A stretch of 43,587 nt of DNA from Herbidospora sakaeratensis (lineage in GTDB: Bacteria; Actinomycetota; Actinomycetes; Streptosporangiales; Streptosporangiaceae), in NCBI RefSeq assembly GCF_001570525.1, contig NZ_BBXC01000025.1, forward strand, positions 102,478 through 146,064. The letters are read 5' to 3'. Below the pieces are notes generated by a model. It was not told where the DNA came from. It did not search any database and worked only from the letters and a program-made list of their open reading frames with translations. Positions within the stretch are counted from its first letter, which is position 1; each line of letters begins with the position of its first letter. Of the stretch, positions 9,609-24,228 are shown piece by piece. Position numbers and translations under genes: made by a program.

Positions 9609-10108
9609 TGACGACCCCGGCGGCGGGCGCGCTGTTCGTCGAGGCGATGGCCCAGCTCGCCGCCGGGGTCGCCGTCGTCACGGTGAAAGACGACCGCGAC
9701 GACGTCGGCAACACCGTGACCAGCCTGTTGTCGGTCTCGGCCACGCCGCCGACCGTGCTGATCAGCCTCGCGAACGGCGCCTACCTGACCGAGCTGCTGC
9801 TGCGGCGCGACCGGTGGGCGGCGACCCTGCTCGCCGACGGCCAGCAGGCCATCGCCTCCCGCTTCGCCACCCCGGGCCGCCCCGGCGCCCGGCTGCTGCT
9901 CGCCTCGGTGGCCCACCATCGCGGCGCCCACTCCGAGGCCCTGATCGTCGAGGGCGGGGTGGCCGCCGTCGAGGCCGAGACCATGACGGTCGTGCCGGCC
10001 GGCGACCACATGCTCTTCATCGCCCAGGTGACGGCGGTCGACTACGTCGACGCGGCCAGGCCGCCGCTCACCCGGCTGCGCGGCCGTTACCGGCCGGTCG
10101 GCGGCTAG
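9608..10108 (+). CDS. Flavin-reductase-domain protein (FMN-binding split barrel)
   Basis: A 166-aa protein of the flavin reductase-like family. Seen: the N-terminal FVEAMAQLAAGVAVVTVKDD strand pair, NTVTSLLSVSATPPTVLISLANGAYL, a mid-region DRWAATLLADGQQAIASRFA, and the C-terminal FIAQVTAVDY. Such proteins reduce FMN with NAD(P)H or bind flavin for partner monooxygenases; the partner is not obvious here. The ATG overlaps the TGA of the binding protein (TGATG) and the gene ends in CTAG, shared with the stop of the convergent sppA gene. A link to osmoprotectant degradation by a monooxygenase is only inferred from the operon. Confidence 0.82.
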   Translation: MTTPAAGALFVEAMAQLAAGVAVVTVKDDRDDVGNTVTSLLSVSATPPTVLISLANGAYLTELLLRRDRWAATLLADGQQAIASRFATPGRPGARLLLASVAHHRGAHSEALIVEGGVAAVEAETMTVVPAGDHMLFIAQVTAVDYVDAARPPLTRLRGRYRPVGG

Positions 10109-11793
10109 CGGATCACCCACTGGCCGGGCAGCACCAGCGGCCCGGCGGCCGGCAGGCCCAGCTCGGCGGCGAACGCCGCCAGCGGCCCCCACGCCTCCAG
10201 GCGCACCCGCGCCATCGCGGCCGTCTTGTCTTCGGACGACTCCGGCGGGATCAGCCGCTCCAGCGGGTTGATCTTCGGGTAGGAGCGCACCGGCGCGTCG
10301 GCGGCCAGCCCGGCCCGCTTGCGCGCCTCGGCCAATGCGTCTTCGACCCCGCCGAGCTCGTCGACCAGCCCGTGGTCGCGTGCGTCGGCGCCGGTCCAGA
10401 CCCGGCCCCTGGCCAGCGACTCGGCCTTGTCGCGGTCGAGGCCGCGGCCCTCGGCGACCTTGTCGACGAAGTCGTCGTAGACGCGGTCGAGCCAGGTGTT
10501 GATGCGGGCCCACTGCGACTCGGAGAACGGCCGGGTGGCGGAGAACATGCCCGCGTTGGCGCCCTCGGCGACGATCTCGGTGGCGATGCCGAGCCGGTCG
10601 AGCAGCCCGCCGAGCACGGCCTTGCCGCCGAACACGCCGATCGAGCCGGTGAGGGTGCCGGGCTGGGCGTAGATGACGTCGGCCGCCATCGAGACGAAGT
10701 AGCCGCCCGAGGCGGCGACGTCGCCCATCGACACGATGACCGGCTTGCCCGCCCGCTTGGCCAGGATCACCTCGCGCCAGATCGAGTCGGAGGCGGTGTA
10801 GGAGCCGCCGGGACTGTCGACCCGGAAGACGATCGCCCGCACCTTGTCGTCGCGGCGAGCCGCGCGGATCGCCGCGCTGATGGTGTCGGAGCCCATCGCG
10901 CTGCCGCCGCCCAGGGGCGAGCGGCCGCTGCGGCCCAGCCTGATCGCGCCGTGGCCGTGGACCAGCGCGACGACCTGCTCGCCCGGGTGGGGCATCTTCG
11001 GCAGGGCGGTCTTCGCGTAGCGGGCGACGTACAGGAGGACGGTCTCTTCGGGCACGTGGTCGGCGTAGACCTCGTCGCGGTACTTCAGGCCGTCGACCAG
11101 ACCGGCCGCGACGGCCTCCTGGCCGTAGAAGGGGCCCTGGTCGATGAGTTCGCGCACCCGCTTGGGCTCTAGGCCGCGGCCCTCGGCGATGCCGGCGACG
11201 AGCTGCTCGGTCAGCGACTCGGCCAGCCGCCCGGTCATCTCCTTGTGGGCGTCGGTCATGTGGTCTTGGGTGAACATGTTCGCGGCGGTCTTGTACTGGT
11301 GCCGCTGGCCCACCTGGTAGTCGATGTCGAGCTTGCCGAGCGCGCCCTTGAGGAAGCGCTGCTCGATCGCCACGCCGGTCAGCCCGACGTCGCCCGACGG
11401 CTGGAGGTAGACCTTCTCGAAGGCGCTGGCCAGGTAGTAGGGGACGGTGCCGTTGGCGACCTCGCCGTAGCTGTCGGCCCAGGCCACGGTGAGTTTCCCG
11501 GCCGCCCGGAAGTGCACGACCGCGTTGCGGATCTCCTGCACCATGGCCAGCCCGAGCGGATGGCCGCCGATCTTGACGATCAGGCCCTTCACGCGGGGGT
11601 CGCGGCGGGCCCGCCGCAGGCCGCCGATGACGTCGCTCAGCCGGGCCCGGCGCATCGACAACAAGGCCGACACGGGGTCGGCGGGCGGAGCGTCGGTCAG
11701 ACCCTCGGTCAGGTCGAGCTCCAGCATCAGCGGGGAGGTCCGGCGCTGCCGCATCTTGCCGACGGCCTCGATGATCGTCTTGGTCGCGTCCAT
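10105..11793 (-). CDS. sppA: Signal peptide peptidase SppA, long (67K) type
   Basis: A 562-aa serine protease of family S49 with two tandem homologous domains, as in E. coli SppA. Seen: the general-base Lys168 in HQYKTAANMF (N-terminal half) and nucleophile Ser362 in GDVAASGGYFVSMAAD (C-terminal half), with VDSPGGSYTASDSIWREV before it. SppA degrades cleaved signal peptides at the membrane. No clear N-terminal transmembrane helix is visible, so association may be peripheral. The ATG at 11793 is chosen because the domain begins shortly after; an in-frame upstream start would add 11 residues. The 3' end overlaps the convergent flavin-reductase gene by 4 bp at CTAG. Confidence 0.9.
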   Translation of the reverse strand: MDATKTIIEAVGKMRQRRTSPLMLELDLTEGLTDAPPADPVSALLSMRRARLSDVIGGLRRARRDPRVKGLIVKIGGHPLGLAMVQEIRNAVVHFRAAGKLTVAWADSYGEVANGTVPYYLASAFEKVYLQPSGDVGLTGVAIEQRFLKGALGKLDIDYQVGQRHQYKTAANMFTQDHMTDAHKEMTGRLAESLTEQLVAGIAEGRGLEPKRVRELIDQGPFYGQEAVAAGLVDGLKYRDEVYADHVPEETVLLYVARYAKTALPKMPHPGEQVVALVHGHGAIRLGRSGRSPLGGGSAMGSDTISAAIRAARRDDKVRAIVFRVDSPGGSYTASDSIWREVILAKRAGKPVIVSMGDVAASGGYFVSMAADVIYAQPGTLTGSIGVFGGKAVLGGLLDRLGIATEIVAEGANAGMFSATRPFSESQWARINTWLDRVYDDFVDKVAEGRGLDRDKAESLARGRVWTGADARDHGLVDELGGVEDALAEARKRAGLAADAPVRSYPKINPLERLIPPESSEDKTAAMARVRLEAWGPLAAFAAELGLPAAGPLVLPGQWVIR

Positions 11794-11812
11794 GAAAGCC
11801 ACACTAAGCGAA

Positions 11813-11841
11813 ACGGCCCCGCGCACAGGGCGCGGAGCCGT
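11813..11841 (-). terminator. Hairpin terminator downstream of the chitinase gene
   Basis: ACGGCCCCGCGC and GCGCGGAGCCGT form a 12-bp stem with one mismatch and a 5-nt loop. Read on the minus strand it is followed by TTTCGCTT, and it lies 21 bp past the chitinase stop. Confidence 0.7.
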
Positions 11842-11862
11842 TCAGCCGTCAGAGGACGGGTG

Positions 11863-13461
<1,599 letters not shown>

Positions 13462-13485
13462 GGAACGCTCCCGGGGGGTAACTCT

Positions 13486-13500
13486 TAGGAAAGTTTCCTA
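13486..13500. promoter_or_regulatory. 15-bp palindrome TAGGAAAGTTTCCTA upstream of chitinase
   Basis: Seven-bp perfect arms around a single central base, 25 bp before the TTG start. This looks like a transcription-factor operator for polysaccharide-responsive expression. The cognate regulator is not visible in this window. Confidence 0.6.
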
Positions 13501-13587
13501 TTAATAGCCCGAGATTAGGACCATGATCTGACGGCGGTCAACTCATCGGTAAGGGGGTTAATCTGCGCTTAAGGTTCCCATAAGAAA

Positions 13588-13605
13588 GGGCCCCCGAAGG
13601 GGCCC
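13588..13605 (-). terminator. Intrinsic terminator of the glgE-treS-mak-glgB operon
   Basis: Minus-strand reading gives GGGCCCC-TTCG-GGGGCCC, a 7-bp stem with a stable TTCG tetraloop, directly followed by TTTCTTAT. It starts a few bases past the glgB stop. Confidence 0.85.
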
Positions 13606-13608
13606 CTG

Positions 13609-15753
13609 TCAAGCTTCCTTGCGCAACCAGATGGTCCCGAGCGGCGGCACCCGCAGCCTGACCGAGTAGGGCAGCCCGTGGTGCTCGGCCTCGGTCGCCA
13701 CCACCCCGCCCAGGTTGCCGACGCCGCTGCCGGCGTACTCGTAGGCGTCGGTGTTGAGCACCTCGGTCCAGGTGCCGCCCTCGGGCAGGCCCAGCCGGTA
13801 GTCCTCATGGGGGCCGCCGGAGAAGTTCGTCACGCAGGCCAGCGCCGAGCCGTCGGTGCCGTAACGCACGAACGAGAAGACGTTCCCCGAGAAGTCGTCG
13901 GCGTCGATCCAGCGGAACCCGTCGGCGGTGTCGTCCTGGGTGTAGAGCGCCGGGGTGTCCTTGTAGACGCCGTTCAGGTCGCGGACCAGCTTCTGCACGC
14001 CCTGGTGGAAGTCGAAGTCGAGCACCCACCAGTCGAGGCCCTTCGACTCCGACCACTCGCCGCCCTGGCCGAACTCCCCGCCCATGAACAGCAACTGCTT
14101 GCCCGGGTGGGCCCACATGAAGGCGTAGAGGGCGCGCAGGTTGGCGAAGCGCTGCCACTCGTCGCCGGGCATCTTGCCCAGCAGCGAGCCCTTCAGGTGG
14201 ACGACCTCGTCGTGCGACAGCGGCAGCACGAAGTTCTCGGAGTAGGCGTACATCAGCGAGAACGTCAGCTGGTGGTGGTGGTACTGGCGGAAGACCGGCT
14301 CGTGGGCGAGGTAGGCCAGGGTGTCGTGCATCCAGCCCATGTTCCACTTGAAGCCGAAGCCCAGCCCGCCCAGGTGGACCGGCCGCGAGACGCCGGGCCA
14401 GGCCGTCGACTCCTCGGCGATCGTGACGATGCCGGGGGCCTCGCGGTAGGCGACGGCGTTCATCTCCTTGAGGAACTCGATCGCGTCGAGGTTCTCGCGT
14501 CCGCCGAACTGGTTGGGCGTCCACTCGCCGTCGCGGCGGGAGTAGTCGAGGTAGAGCATCGAGGCCACGGCGTCGACCCGCAGGCCGTCGATGTGGAACT
14601 CGCGCAGCCAGTAGACCGCGTTGGCCACCAGGAAGTTCCGCACCTCGCGGCGGCCGAAGTCGAACACGTAGGTGCCCCAGTCGGGGTGCTCGCCCCGGTG
14701 GGGGTCGGCGTGCTCGTACAGGGGAGTGCCGTCGAAGCGCGCCAGGGCCCACTCGTCCATCGGGAAGTGGGCGGGCACCCAGTCGACGATGACCCCGATG
14801 CCGGCCCGGTGCAGCGCGTCGACCAGGGCGCGGAACTCGTCGGGCGAGCCGAACCGGGAGGTCGGCGCGTAGTAGGAGGTGACCTGGTAACCCCACGACC
14901 CGCCGAACGGGTGCTCGGCGACCGGCATGAACTCGACGTGCGTGAAGCCCATCTCGGTCACGTACGCGGTCAGCTGGTCGGCCAGTTCGAGATAGGTCAA
15001 CCCCGGCCGCCAGGAGCCCAGGTGCACCTCGTAGGTCGACATCGGCTCCTTGAGCGCGTCGCGGGTCGCGCGGGCCGCCATCCACTCCTCGTCGTTCCAG
15101 GAGTAGGCGGACTCGTCGACGACCGAGGCGGTCAGCGGCGGCACCTCGGTGCGCCGCGCCATCGGGTCGGCCTTGCCCCGCCACACCCCGTCGACGCCGA
15201 GGATCTCGAACTTGTAGCGGGTGCCGGCCCCCACGCCAGGGATGAACAGCTCCCACACCCCGGCCGAGCCCAGCGACCGCATCGGGTGGCCGCCGCCGTT
15301 CCAGTGGTTGAAGTCGCCGATCACCCGGACGCCGAGCGCGTTGGGCGCCCACACCGCGAACGCGGTGCCCGGTTCGTCCTCGTGGGTCAGCACCCGCGCG
15401 CCGAGCACCTCCCACAGGCGTTCGTGGCGGCCCTCGCCGATCAGGTGCAGGTCGACCTCGCCGAGCGTCGGCCAGTGACGGTAGGGGTCGCCGGCCTCGA
15501 TCGCGTCGCCGCCCTCGTACTTCACCCGCAGCCGGTAGGCGGGGATCTTGTCCAGGCCCGGCAGGAGGACTTCGAAGACGCCGAACTCGACGTGCGCCAG
15601 GGCGTGGGCCTCCCCGTCGACCAGCGCCTCGACCGTCTCGGCGAACGGCCGCAGCACCCGGATGACCACGCCCTCGCCCGTCAGATGGGCGCCCAGGATC
15701 GAATGGGGGTCGTGGTGGGCGCCGCCGGCGAGACGGTCCAAGTCGTTCCTCAT
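13609..15753 (-). CDS. glgB: 1,4-alpha-glucan branching enzyme
   Basis: A 714-aa GH13 branching enzyme that introduces alpha-1,6 branches into the linear glucan made by GlgE. Seen: N-terminal CBM48-type regions ([33 protein letters not shown]), the barrel with [20 protein letters not shown], nucleophile Asp394 in [18 protein letters not shown], acid Glu447 in [13 protein letters not shown] and the third Asp in [15 protein letters not shown]. The C-terminal beta domain ends [10 protein letters not shown]. Length is typical of actinobacterial GlgB. Last gene of the four-gene operon: its ATG lies 12 bp after the maltokinase stop and an intrinsic terminator follows. Confidence 0.97.
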   Translation of the reverse strand: MRNDLDRLAGGAHHDPHSILGAHLTGEGVVIRVLRPFAETVEALVDGEAHALAHVEFGVFEVLLPGLDKIPAYRLRVKYEGGDAIEAGDPYRHWPTLGEVDLHLIGEGRHERLWEVLGARVLTHEDEPGTAFAVWAPNALGVRVIGDFNHWNGGGHPMRSLGSAGVWELFIPGVGAGTRYKFEILGVDGVWRGKADPMARRTEVPPLTASVVDESAYSWNDEEWMAARATRDALKEPMSTYEVHLGSWRPGLTYLELADQLTAYVTEMGFTHVEFMPVAEHPFGGSWGYQVTSYYAPTSRFGSPDEFRALVDALHRAGIGVIVDWVPAHFPMDEWALARFDGTPLYEHADPHRGEHPDWGTYVFDFGRREVRNFLVANAVYWLREFHIDGLRVDAVASMLYLDYSRRDGEWTPNQFGGRENLDAIEFLKEMNAVAYREAPGIVTIAEESTAWPGVSRPVHLGGLGFGFKWNMGWMHDTLAYLAHEPVFRQYHHHQLTFSLMYAYSENFVLPLSHDEVVHLKGSLLGKMPGDEWQRFANLRALYAFMWAHPGKQLLFMGGEFGQGGEWSESKGLDWWVLDFDFHQGVQKLVRDLNGVYKDTPALYTQDDTADGFRWIDADDFSGNVFSFVRYGTDGSALACVTNFSGGPHEDYRLGLPEGGTWTEVLNTDAYEYAGSGVGNLGGVVATEAEHHGLPYSVRLRVPPLGTIWLRKEA

Positions 15754-15765
15754 CTATGCCAACTC

Positions 15766-17115
15766 TCAGTGTTTCGTGGTGAACGCCGCCAGGGGGATCG
15801 GCAGCCAGGACGGCCGGTTGCGCGCCTCGTAGACCACCTCGTAGACGGCCTTGGCGAGCTCCAGCGCGCGCATCATCACGACGTCGGCGGGGCGCAGGTC
15901 GCCGCCCGACTTCGTGTACCCGGACAGGAAGGCGGCCCGGTTGCGCACCGCCCACTCCTCGGCCCGGTCTTCCAGCGTCTCGGCGTCGGGGTGGTCGGCC
16001 AGCAGGTGGCGGGCGGCGTACTCGAAGGAGCGCAACATGCCCGCGACGTCGCGCAGCGGCGAGTGGAGCGCGCGGCGCTCGGCCAGCGGCTGCCCCGGTT
16101 CACCCTCGAAGTCGAGCACGATCCAGTCGTCGTAGGTCCGCATGACCTGGCCGAGGTGGTAGTCGCCGTGCACCCGCTGCACCAGCACCGGCTCGTCGAT
16201 CGAGGCCAGCAGGTCGTACGCCTCCCGCGCCACGTCGGCGTGGTCGGCCAGCGCCGGGACCTCCGCGACCGCCCGCTCCAGCTGGGCGAGGTACAACTCG
16301 GCCATCGAGTGGATCTCGTCGGGGTCGAGGGCGTCGTAGCCGAACGCCTCGCGCATCTCGCGGTGGACCTCGGCGGTGGCGACGCCGAGCCGCTCGGCCT
16401 CGGCGGCGAAGTCGCCCCCGGCGTCGCCCGCGGACACCTCGCGCGGGGTGGCGTAGAGATCGCGCACGCTGGTCAGCGCCATCGCCCAGCCCTCGCTGGC
16501 GCCCCCGAGGAACGCCTGCATGATCGCCAGGGTGGTGGGCTCGCCGTCGATCACGCCCTCGACCCAGCCGAAGGGCCGCGCCACGTGGTGGGAGCCCTCG
16601 TCGGCCAGCGCCCGGACGATCTCGAGTTCGGGGTTCATCCCCGGGATGACCACGCGGAACATCTTCAGGATGTACTGGTCGCCGAAGACGATCGAGGTGT
16701 TCGACTGCTCGGCGGTCATCACCAGGCTGCGCTGGGAGGTGTCGATCTCGGCCCCCGGCACCCGGTGGAAGCTCAGCGGGCCCACGGTCGCGTCGCCGGC
16801 GACGCCGTGGAGCAGGCGGCCCATGAGTTCGGCGTCGTGGGCGGCGTCGTACACGTCGCGCTCGCGGCCGTCCCACTCGCAGCGGCCGATGTAGACGTGC
16901 CGCAACCTGCTGCTCAGCGCGTCGCGCAGGCCCAGCAGGAGCTGGTATCGGGTCGTGCGGTCACCCTGGACCACCTTGACGATCAGATGGGCCAGGGCGG
17001 GGTCGCCGTCCACGAGCGGGACGGTGGACTCGATCGACAGATCGTCGATCGGCCGCCCCTTACCGGCGAACCATCGTTGATCGGCGATCCATCCGGTAAG
17101 GAGCTCGGCAAGCAC
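15766..17115 (-). CDS. mak: Maltokinase
   Basis: A 449-aa ATP-dependent maltokinase (Pep2/Mak) that makes alpha-maltose 1-phosphate, the donor for GlgE. It has the N-terminal cap domain (ITGW-type start LLTGWIADQRWFAGKGR) and an aminoglycoside-phosphotransferase-like kinase domain. Seen: catalytic Asp318 in VHGDYHLGQVMRT and metal-binding Asp335 in IVLDFEGEPGQP. Located 3 bp after treS and 12 bp before glgB. In some actinobacteria treS and mak are fused; here they are separate but tightly coupled, which fits a TreS-Mak complex. Confidence 0.95.
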   Translation of the reverse strand: MLAELLTGWIADQRWFAGKGRPIDDLSIESTVPLVDGDPALAHLIVKVVQGDRTTRYQLLLGLRDALSSRLRHVYIGRCEWDGRERDVYDAAHDAELMGRLLHGVAGDATVGPLSFHRVPGAEIDTSQRSLVMTAEQSNTSIVFGDQYILKMFRVVIPGMNPELEIVRALADEGSHHVARPFGWVEGVIDGEPTTLAIMQAFLGGASEGWAMALTSVRDLYATPREVSAGDAGGDFAAEAERLGVATAEVHREMREAFGYDALDPDEIHSMAELYLAQLERAVAEVPALADHADVAREAYDLLASIDEPVLVQRVHGDYHLGQVMRTYDDWIVLDFEGEPGQPLAERRALHSPLRDVAGMLRSFEYAARHLLADHPDAETLEDRAEEWAVRNRAAFLSGYTKSGGDLRPADVVMMRALELAKAVYEVVYEARNRPSWLPIPLAAFTTKH

Positions 17116-17118
17116 TTT

Positions 17119-18852
<1,734 letters not shown>

Positions 18853-18885
18853 CTGTGGACTCCCCGGTTGTGCAGGCTGCGGTTG

Positions 18886-20970
<2,085 letters not shown>

Positions 20971-21319
20971 CGTTTCTCAACGTAGCGACGGCACGCCCGG
21001 TACCGCCGGAGTCCACGGGGCAATTGTCGATCTTTGCTCTGTCTTGAGGCAGCACGAAACACAGCCCGCTGACCGGACCACTCGCTCGTACTGGAGTTGC
21101 CCTAATGCTCCCCCTTTACCCGCCAGAATGAAAGTCAGTCCGCCGGGTCAAACCCGCGTGTCATCCACGGGTCTCCGGAGGTTCGTGCGACGTACACGTA
21201 CTCACCGTCACCTCGGCCGATCGGTGAGGTTTGAGCAGGTATGCCAATGGTGAGTTCGCACTGTGTGGCGCGAAGTTCCGGCCACATCCACCCCCTCCGA
21301 TCGCCTAGGGTCTGGCCAC
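20971..21319. promoter_or_regulatory. Divergent glgE/glgP promoter region
   Basis: About 350 bp with no convincing gene. Minus strand: TACGTT (20984-20979) is 8 nt before the glgE ATG. Plus strand: TAGGGT (21306-21311) is 8 nt before the glgP GTG. Between them lies a 7-bp inverted repeat CTCACCG (21201-21207) / CGGTGAG (21222-21228) with a TCGGCCGA core inside its spacer, a candidate operator. The middle part (about 21010-21160) is less GC-rich than the genes around it. Confidence 0.5.
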
Positions 21320-23917
21320 GTGAGAGCTATACGCAGGTTCACCGTCCGTACCGTCCTTCCGGCCGAGCTCGCGCCGCTTGGCGAGCTGGTCCAGAATCTC
21401 CGCTGGTCATGGCACCCGGAGACGATGGACCTGTTCGCCGAGGTCGACCCCGAGGTCTGGGAGCGGGTCGAGCACGACCCCGTGGCCCTCCTCGGCGCCG
21501 TCTCGGCCGAGAGGCTCCGCGCCCTGGCCCAGGACCGGCGTTTCCTGCGCCGCCTGGCCGACGCCGCCGACGATCTCCGCGAGTACATGACGGCGCCGCG
21601 CTGGTACCAGACGCTGCAGGACGCGCCCGCCGCCGTCGGCTACTTCTCTCCCGAATACGGCATCGCCGCCGCCCTTCCCCAGTACTCGGGCGGCCTCGGC
21701 ATCCTGGCCGGCGACCACCTGAAGGCCGCCTCCGACCTCGGCGTGCCGATCCTGGGCGTCGGCCTGCTCTACCGCCACGGCTACTTCACCCAGTCGTTGT
21801 CTCCCGAGGGCTGGCAGCAGGAGCACTACCCCTCTCTCGACCCCGGCGGCCTCCCGCTCACCCTCCTGAAGGAGGACGACGGCAGCCCCGCCCGCATCCG
21901 GATCAGCCTCCCGGGCGGCACCGGCCTGCACGCCCAGATCTGGGTCGCCCAGGTCGGCCGCATCCCGCTGCTGCTGCTCGACTCCGACGTGGCCGACAAC
22001 GACACCACCGCCCGCGACGTCACCGACCGCCTCTACGGCGGCGGCGGCGACCACCGCCTGCTCCAGGAGCTCCTCCTGGGCATCGGCGGCGTGCGCGCCA
22101 TCCGCGCCTACTGCCGCGTCACCGGCCACCCCGAGCCGCAGGTCTTCCACACCAACGAGGGCCACGCCGGCTTCCTCGGCCTGGAGCGCATCCGCGAGCT
22201 CACCGAGGCCCGCCTGTCGTTCGACGAGGCCCTGGAGGCGGTCCGCGCCGGCACCGTCTTCACCACCCACACCCCGGTCCCGGCCGGCATCGACCGTTTC
22301 CCGGCCGACGTGATCGCCCGCCAGTTCGGCGGCGACAACGCCTGGCCGACCGTGCCGGTCGACCGCGTGCTCGCCCTCGGCGCCGAGCCCGACACCGGCG
22401 ACGGCGAGAAGGCCGTCTTCAACATGGCCGTCATGGGCATGCGCCTGGCCCAGCGGGTCAACGGCGTGTCGGTCCTGCACGGCGAGGTCAGCCGGGGCAT
22501 GTTCCAGGGCCTGTGGCCGGGCTTCGACCTGTCGGAGATCCCGATCGGCTCGATCACCAACGGCGTGCACGCCCCCACGTGGGTGGGCCGCGAGGTCATG
22601 GAGCTGGCCGGCAAGGAGCTGCCGACCATCGTCGAGCGCGCCCAGGGCTGGGAGGGCGTGCAGAAGCTCTCCGACGCCGACCTGTGGACCATCCGCGGGC
22701 AACTGCGCGCCAACCTGGTCAACGACGCCCGCAAGCGGCTGCGGAGGTCGTGGCGGCAGCGCGGCGCCTCCGACGCCGAGCTGACCTGGACCGACGAGGC
22801 CCTGTCGCCCGACGTGCTGACCATCGGCTTCGCCCGCCGGGTGCCCTCCTACAAGCGGCTCACGCTGATGCTGCGCGACCCCGAGCGGCTGCGCGCGCTG
22901 CTGCTCGACCCGGTCAAGCCGGTCCAGATCGTGATCGCCGGCAAGGCCCACCCGGCCGACGAGGGCGGCAAGAAGCTCATCCAGCAGATCATCAAGTTCG
23001 CCGACATGGAGGACGTGCGCCACCGCATCGTCTTCCTGCCCGACTACGACATGACCGTCGGCCAGTTGCTCGTCCAGGGTTGCGACGTCTGGATGAACAA
23101 CCCGCTGCGCCCGCTGGAGGCGTGCGGCACCTCCGGCATGAAGGCCGCGCTCAACGGCGGCCTGAACCTGTCGATCCGCGACGGCTGGTGGGACGAGTGG
23201 TTCGACGGCAACAACGGCTGGGCCATCCCGACCGCCGACGGCGTCTCCGACCCCGACCGGCGTGACGAACTGGAGGCCTCGGCCCTCTACGACCTGATCG
23301 AGCGCGAGGTCGCCGACCGGTTCTACGACCGGGCCGCCGACGGCCTGCCGCGCCGCTGGCTGGAGATGGTCAAGCACACCCTCAGCTCGCTCGGCCCGAA
23401 GGTGCTGGCCGGGCGCATGCTGCGCGACTACGTCGTCGAGCTCTACAGCCCGGCGGCCGGGGCGGCGAAGGCCCTCTCGGGCGACGGCTACGCCCAGGCC
23501 AAGGCGTTCGCGGCCTGGAAGTTGCGGGTCTCGCAGGCCTGGCCCGCCGTCCGGGTCGAGCACGTCGAGACGGCCGGCATCGGCGACACCCCGGAACTGG
23601 GGGCCGCCATGGAGGTCAACGCCACGATCGCGCTGGGCGAACTGTCGCCCGACGACGTCGAGGTGCAGGCCGCCTACGGCCGGGTCGGCCAGCACGACGA
23701 GCTGATCGAGCCCAACCACGTGAAGCTGACCGTCGGATCGCTCGACGACGACGGCCACGCCATCTTCACCGGGGTGATCCCGCTCGACCGGACCGGCGCG
23801 TTCGGCTACTCGGTCAGGGTGGTGCCCTTCCACCCGCTGATGGCCTCGCCCGCCGAACTCGGCCTGATCGCGGTGCCCGAGGAGCCGGCCGGCATGACCA
23901 ACGGCACGCTCCGCTGA
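21320..23917 (+). CDS. glgP: Alpha-glucan (glycogen) phosphorylase
   Basis: An 865-aa GT35 phosphorylase that releases glucose 1-phosphate from alpha-glucan. The N-terminus (RAIRRFTVRTVLPAEL) belongs to the bacterial DUF3417-type alpha-glucan phosphorylases. Seen: YFSPEYGIAAALPQYSGGLGILAGDHLKAA, FHTNEGHAGFL, FTTHTPVPAGIDRFP, SITNGVHAPTWVG, FARRVPSYKRLTLML, IVIAGKAHPADEGGK, and the pyridoxal-phosphate Lys608 in CGTSGMKAALNGGLN. The GTG at 21320 is used because it is preceded by AGGG and TAGGGT and matches the family start; 19 in-frame codons upstream are not conserved-looking. It is divergent from glgE, giving linked but separately controlled glucan synthesis and breakdown. Confidence 0.95.
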   Translation: MRAIRRFTVRTVLPAELAPLGELVQNLRWSWHPETMDLFAEVDPEVWERVEHDPVALLGAVSAERLRALAQDRRFLRRLADAADDLREYMTAPRWYQTLQDAPAAVGYFSPEYGIAAALPQYSGGLGILAGDHLKAASDLGVPILGVGLLYRHGYFTQSLSPEGWQQEHYPSLDPGGLPLTLLKEDDGSPARIRISLPGGTGLHAQIWVAQVGRIPLLLLDSDVADNDTTARDVTDRLYGGGGDHRLLQELLLGIGGVRAIRAYCRVTGHPEPQVFHTNEGHAGFLGLERIRELTEARLSFDEALEAVRAGTVFTTHTPVPAGIDRFPADVIARQFGGDNAWPTVPVDRVLALGAEPDTGDGEKAVFNMAVMGMRLAQRVNGVSVLHGEVSRGMFQGLWPGFDLSEIPIGSITNGVHAPTWVGREVMELAGKELPTIVERAQGWEGVQKLSDADLWTIRGQLRANLVNDARKRLRRSWRQRGASDAELTWTDEALSPDVLTIGFARRVPSYKRLTLMLRDPERLRALLLDPVKPVQIVIAGKAHPADEGGKKLIQQIIKFADMEDVRHRIVFLPDYDMTVGQLLVQGCDVWMNNPLRPLEACGTSGMKAALNGGLNLSIRDGWWDEWFDGNNGWAIPTADGVSDPDRRDELEASALYDLIEREVADRFYDRAADGLPRRWLEMVKHTLSSLGPKVLAGRMLRDYVVELYSPAAGAAKALSGDGYAQAKAFAAWKLRVSQAWPAVRVEHVETAGIGDTPELGAAMEVNATIALGELSPDDVEVQAAYGRVGQHDELIEPNHVKLTVGSLDDDGHAIFTGVIPLDRTGAFGYSVRVVPFHPLMASPAELGLIAVPEEPAGMTNGTLR

Positions 23918-23930
23918 GCAAGATCTACCT

Positions 23931-23966
23931 CGGGCCCGGTTCCCCCTGGCGGGGGAACCGGGCCCG
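23931..23966 (+). terminator. Strong terminator hairpin after glgP
   Basis: A 16-bp perfect stem, CGGGCCCGGTTCCCCC with its exact complement, around a TGGC loop. It begins 13 bp after the glgP stop and is followed by GGTTATTGTG. Confidence 0.85.
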
Positions 23967-24027
23967 TGCGGTTATTGTGACCATTGGGTGCGGAACGTTC
24001 CTCGCATCCCGGCTAGGGTTGCCGCTC

Positions 24028-24228
24028 ATGCGGTCCGTCCTCCGCCTCATGCTTCGCGTGCTCGCCCCGCCCCGGCTGCGCCGGGCCGTCCGCGTCCGGG
24101 TCGACGCCCGGTACGTCACCCGGGCCGACCACGCGCAGGACATGAAGGAGGCGCTCTGGGAGATCCAGATGCTCCGCCGGGAAGTGGTGGCGCTGCGCCG
24201 TGAGGTCGATCGATTGCGGAGCTACTGA
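24028..24228 (+). CDS. Small basic coiled-coil protein, unknown function
   Basis: A 66-aa protein I do not recognise. The N-terminal half is very basic and amphipathic (RSVLRLMLRVLAPPRLRRAVRVRVDARY). The C-terminal half is a predicted coiled coil (MKEALWEIQMLRREVVALRREVDRLRSY) with leucine/valine heptads. The ATG at 24028 is chosen for the TAGGGT hexamer 8 nt upstream and AGGG; an upstream in-frame start at 23977 would overlap the promoter-like region. Its TGA overlaps the ATG of dppA (TGATG), so it is the first gene of a coupled four-gene unit. The coding sequence could be genuine or a leader peptide; the coupled stop/start and coiled-coil pattern favour a real protein. Confidence 0.6.
   Translation: MRSVLRLMLRVLAPPRLRRAVRVRVDARYVTRADHAQDMKEALWEIQMLRREVVALRREVDRLRSY

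Noticed and set aside
13462-13474. GGGAGCGTTCC near the chitinase start as a CebR-type box
   Set aside because: Resembles part of TGGGAGCGCTCCCA, but it has mismatches and covers the ribosome-binding site of the TTG start; not convincing without more copies.
21407-23833. 808-codon minus-strand ORF over glgP
   Set aside because: Antisense shadow; glgP has all its motifs on the plus strand.
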